From assembly GCA_000432775.1 (NCBI GenBank), contig HF990395.1, positions 119,292 to 132,953 on the forward strand: 13,662 nucleotides of DNA. The letters are read 5' to 3'. Made by a program: the position numbers and the translations under genes. Position 1 is the first letter of the stretch; each line of letters begins with the position of its first letter. The DNA comes from Alistipes sp. CAG:831. GTDB taxonomy: Bacteria; Bacteroidota; Bacteroidia; Bacteroidales; UBA932. This document shows positions 13,651 through 13,662 of the stretch, one piece after another. The notes below the pieces were generated by a model. That model was not told where the DNA came from, did not search any database, and saw nothing but the letters and a program-made list of their open reading frames with translations.

Positions 13651-13662
13651 GGGCGGCGGCTA
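13646..13662 (-). CDS. Possible C-terminus of a minus-strand gene (partial)
   Basis: Read on the minus strand, the edge gives GCC GCC GCC CCT TAG, which would encode a tail Ala-Ala-Ala-Pro and a stop immediately before the strong minus-strand terminator. Only four codons are visible, so the call rests on the position of the terminator. The real gene end may lie further out. Confidence 0.25.

Overview
The window looks like chromosomal DNA from a Bacteroidota (order Bacteroidales) bacterium with moderately high GC. The evidence is the protein families, two small secreted barrel-like proteins ending in an aromatic or hydrophobic residue, and promoters of the Bacteroides type (TTTG / TAnnTTTG) with no strong Shine-Dalgarno sites. 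I cannot name a genus.

Layout. (1) Positions 1-4334, plus strand: a compact gene run with the tail of an upstream gene, a COG0402-type metal-dependent aminohydrolase, a radical SAM protein, dtd (D-aminoacyl-tRNA deacylase), deoC (deoxyribose-phosphate aldolase) and two related small exported barrel-like proteins. Several junctions overlap by 1-4 bases. A strong bidirectional terminator (4355-4387) closes the run. (2) Positions 9057-4419, minus strand: a three-gene operon of a Wzz-like polysaccharide chain-length/co-polymerase protein, ftsY and pheT, with a good Bacteroides-type promoter in the divergent gap. (3) Positions 9169-12333, plus strand: a bicistron of an EamA/DMT-family transporter and a secreted GH89 alpha-N-acetylglucosaminidase, 9 bases apart.

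(4) Positions 12334-13662 contain no credible complete gene but are highly structured. The main feature is an array of eight short dyads (17 bp, 7-bp arms, 3-nt loop) at 12501-12933. They are arranged as four pairs with a 38-39 bp period inside each pair. The arms vary in two positions, but every change keeps base pairing, and all four non-Watson-Crick pairs are G-U only if the plus strand is transcribed. This suggests a family of RNA hairpins, probably in the 3' untranslated region of the GH89 transcript or in a separate RNA. Further right are a large hairpin (13053-13094), a nested inverted repeat (13195-13245) and a GC-rich end with a duplicated block of about 90 bp. Each copy of that block carries a terminator-like stem pointing to the minus strand, and these probably serve a minus-strand gene just beyond the right edge.

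The protein-coding part is mostly housekeeping and ordinary accessory genes. The structured non-coding region is the part most likely to hold something undescribed.
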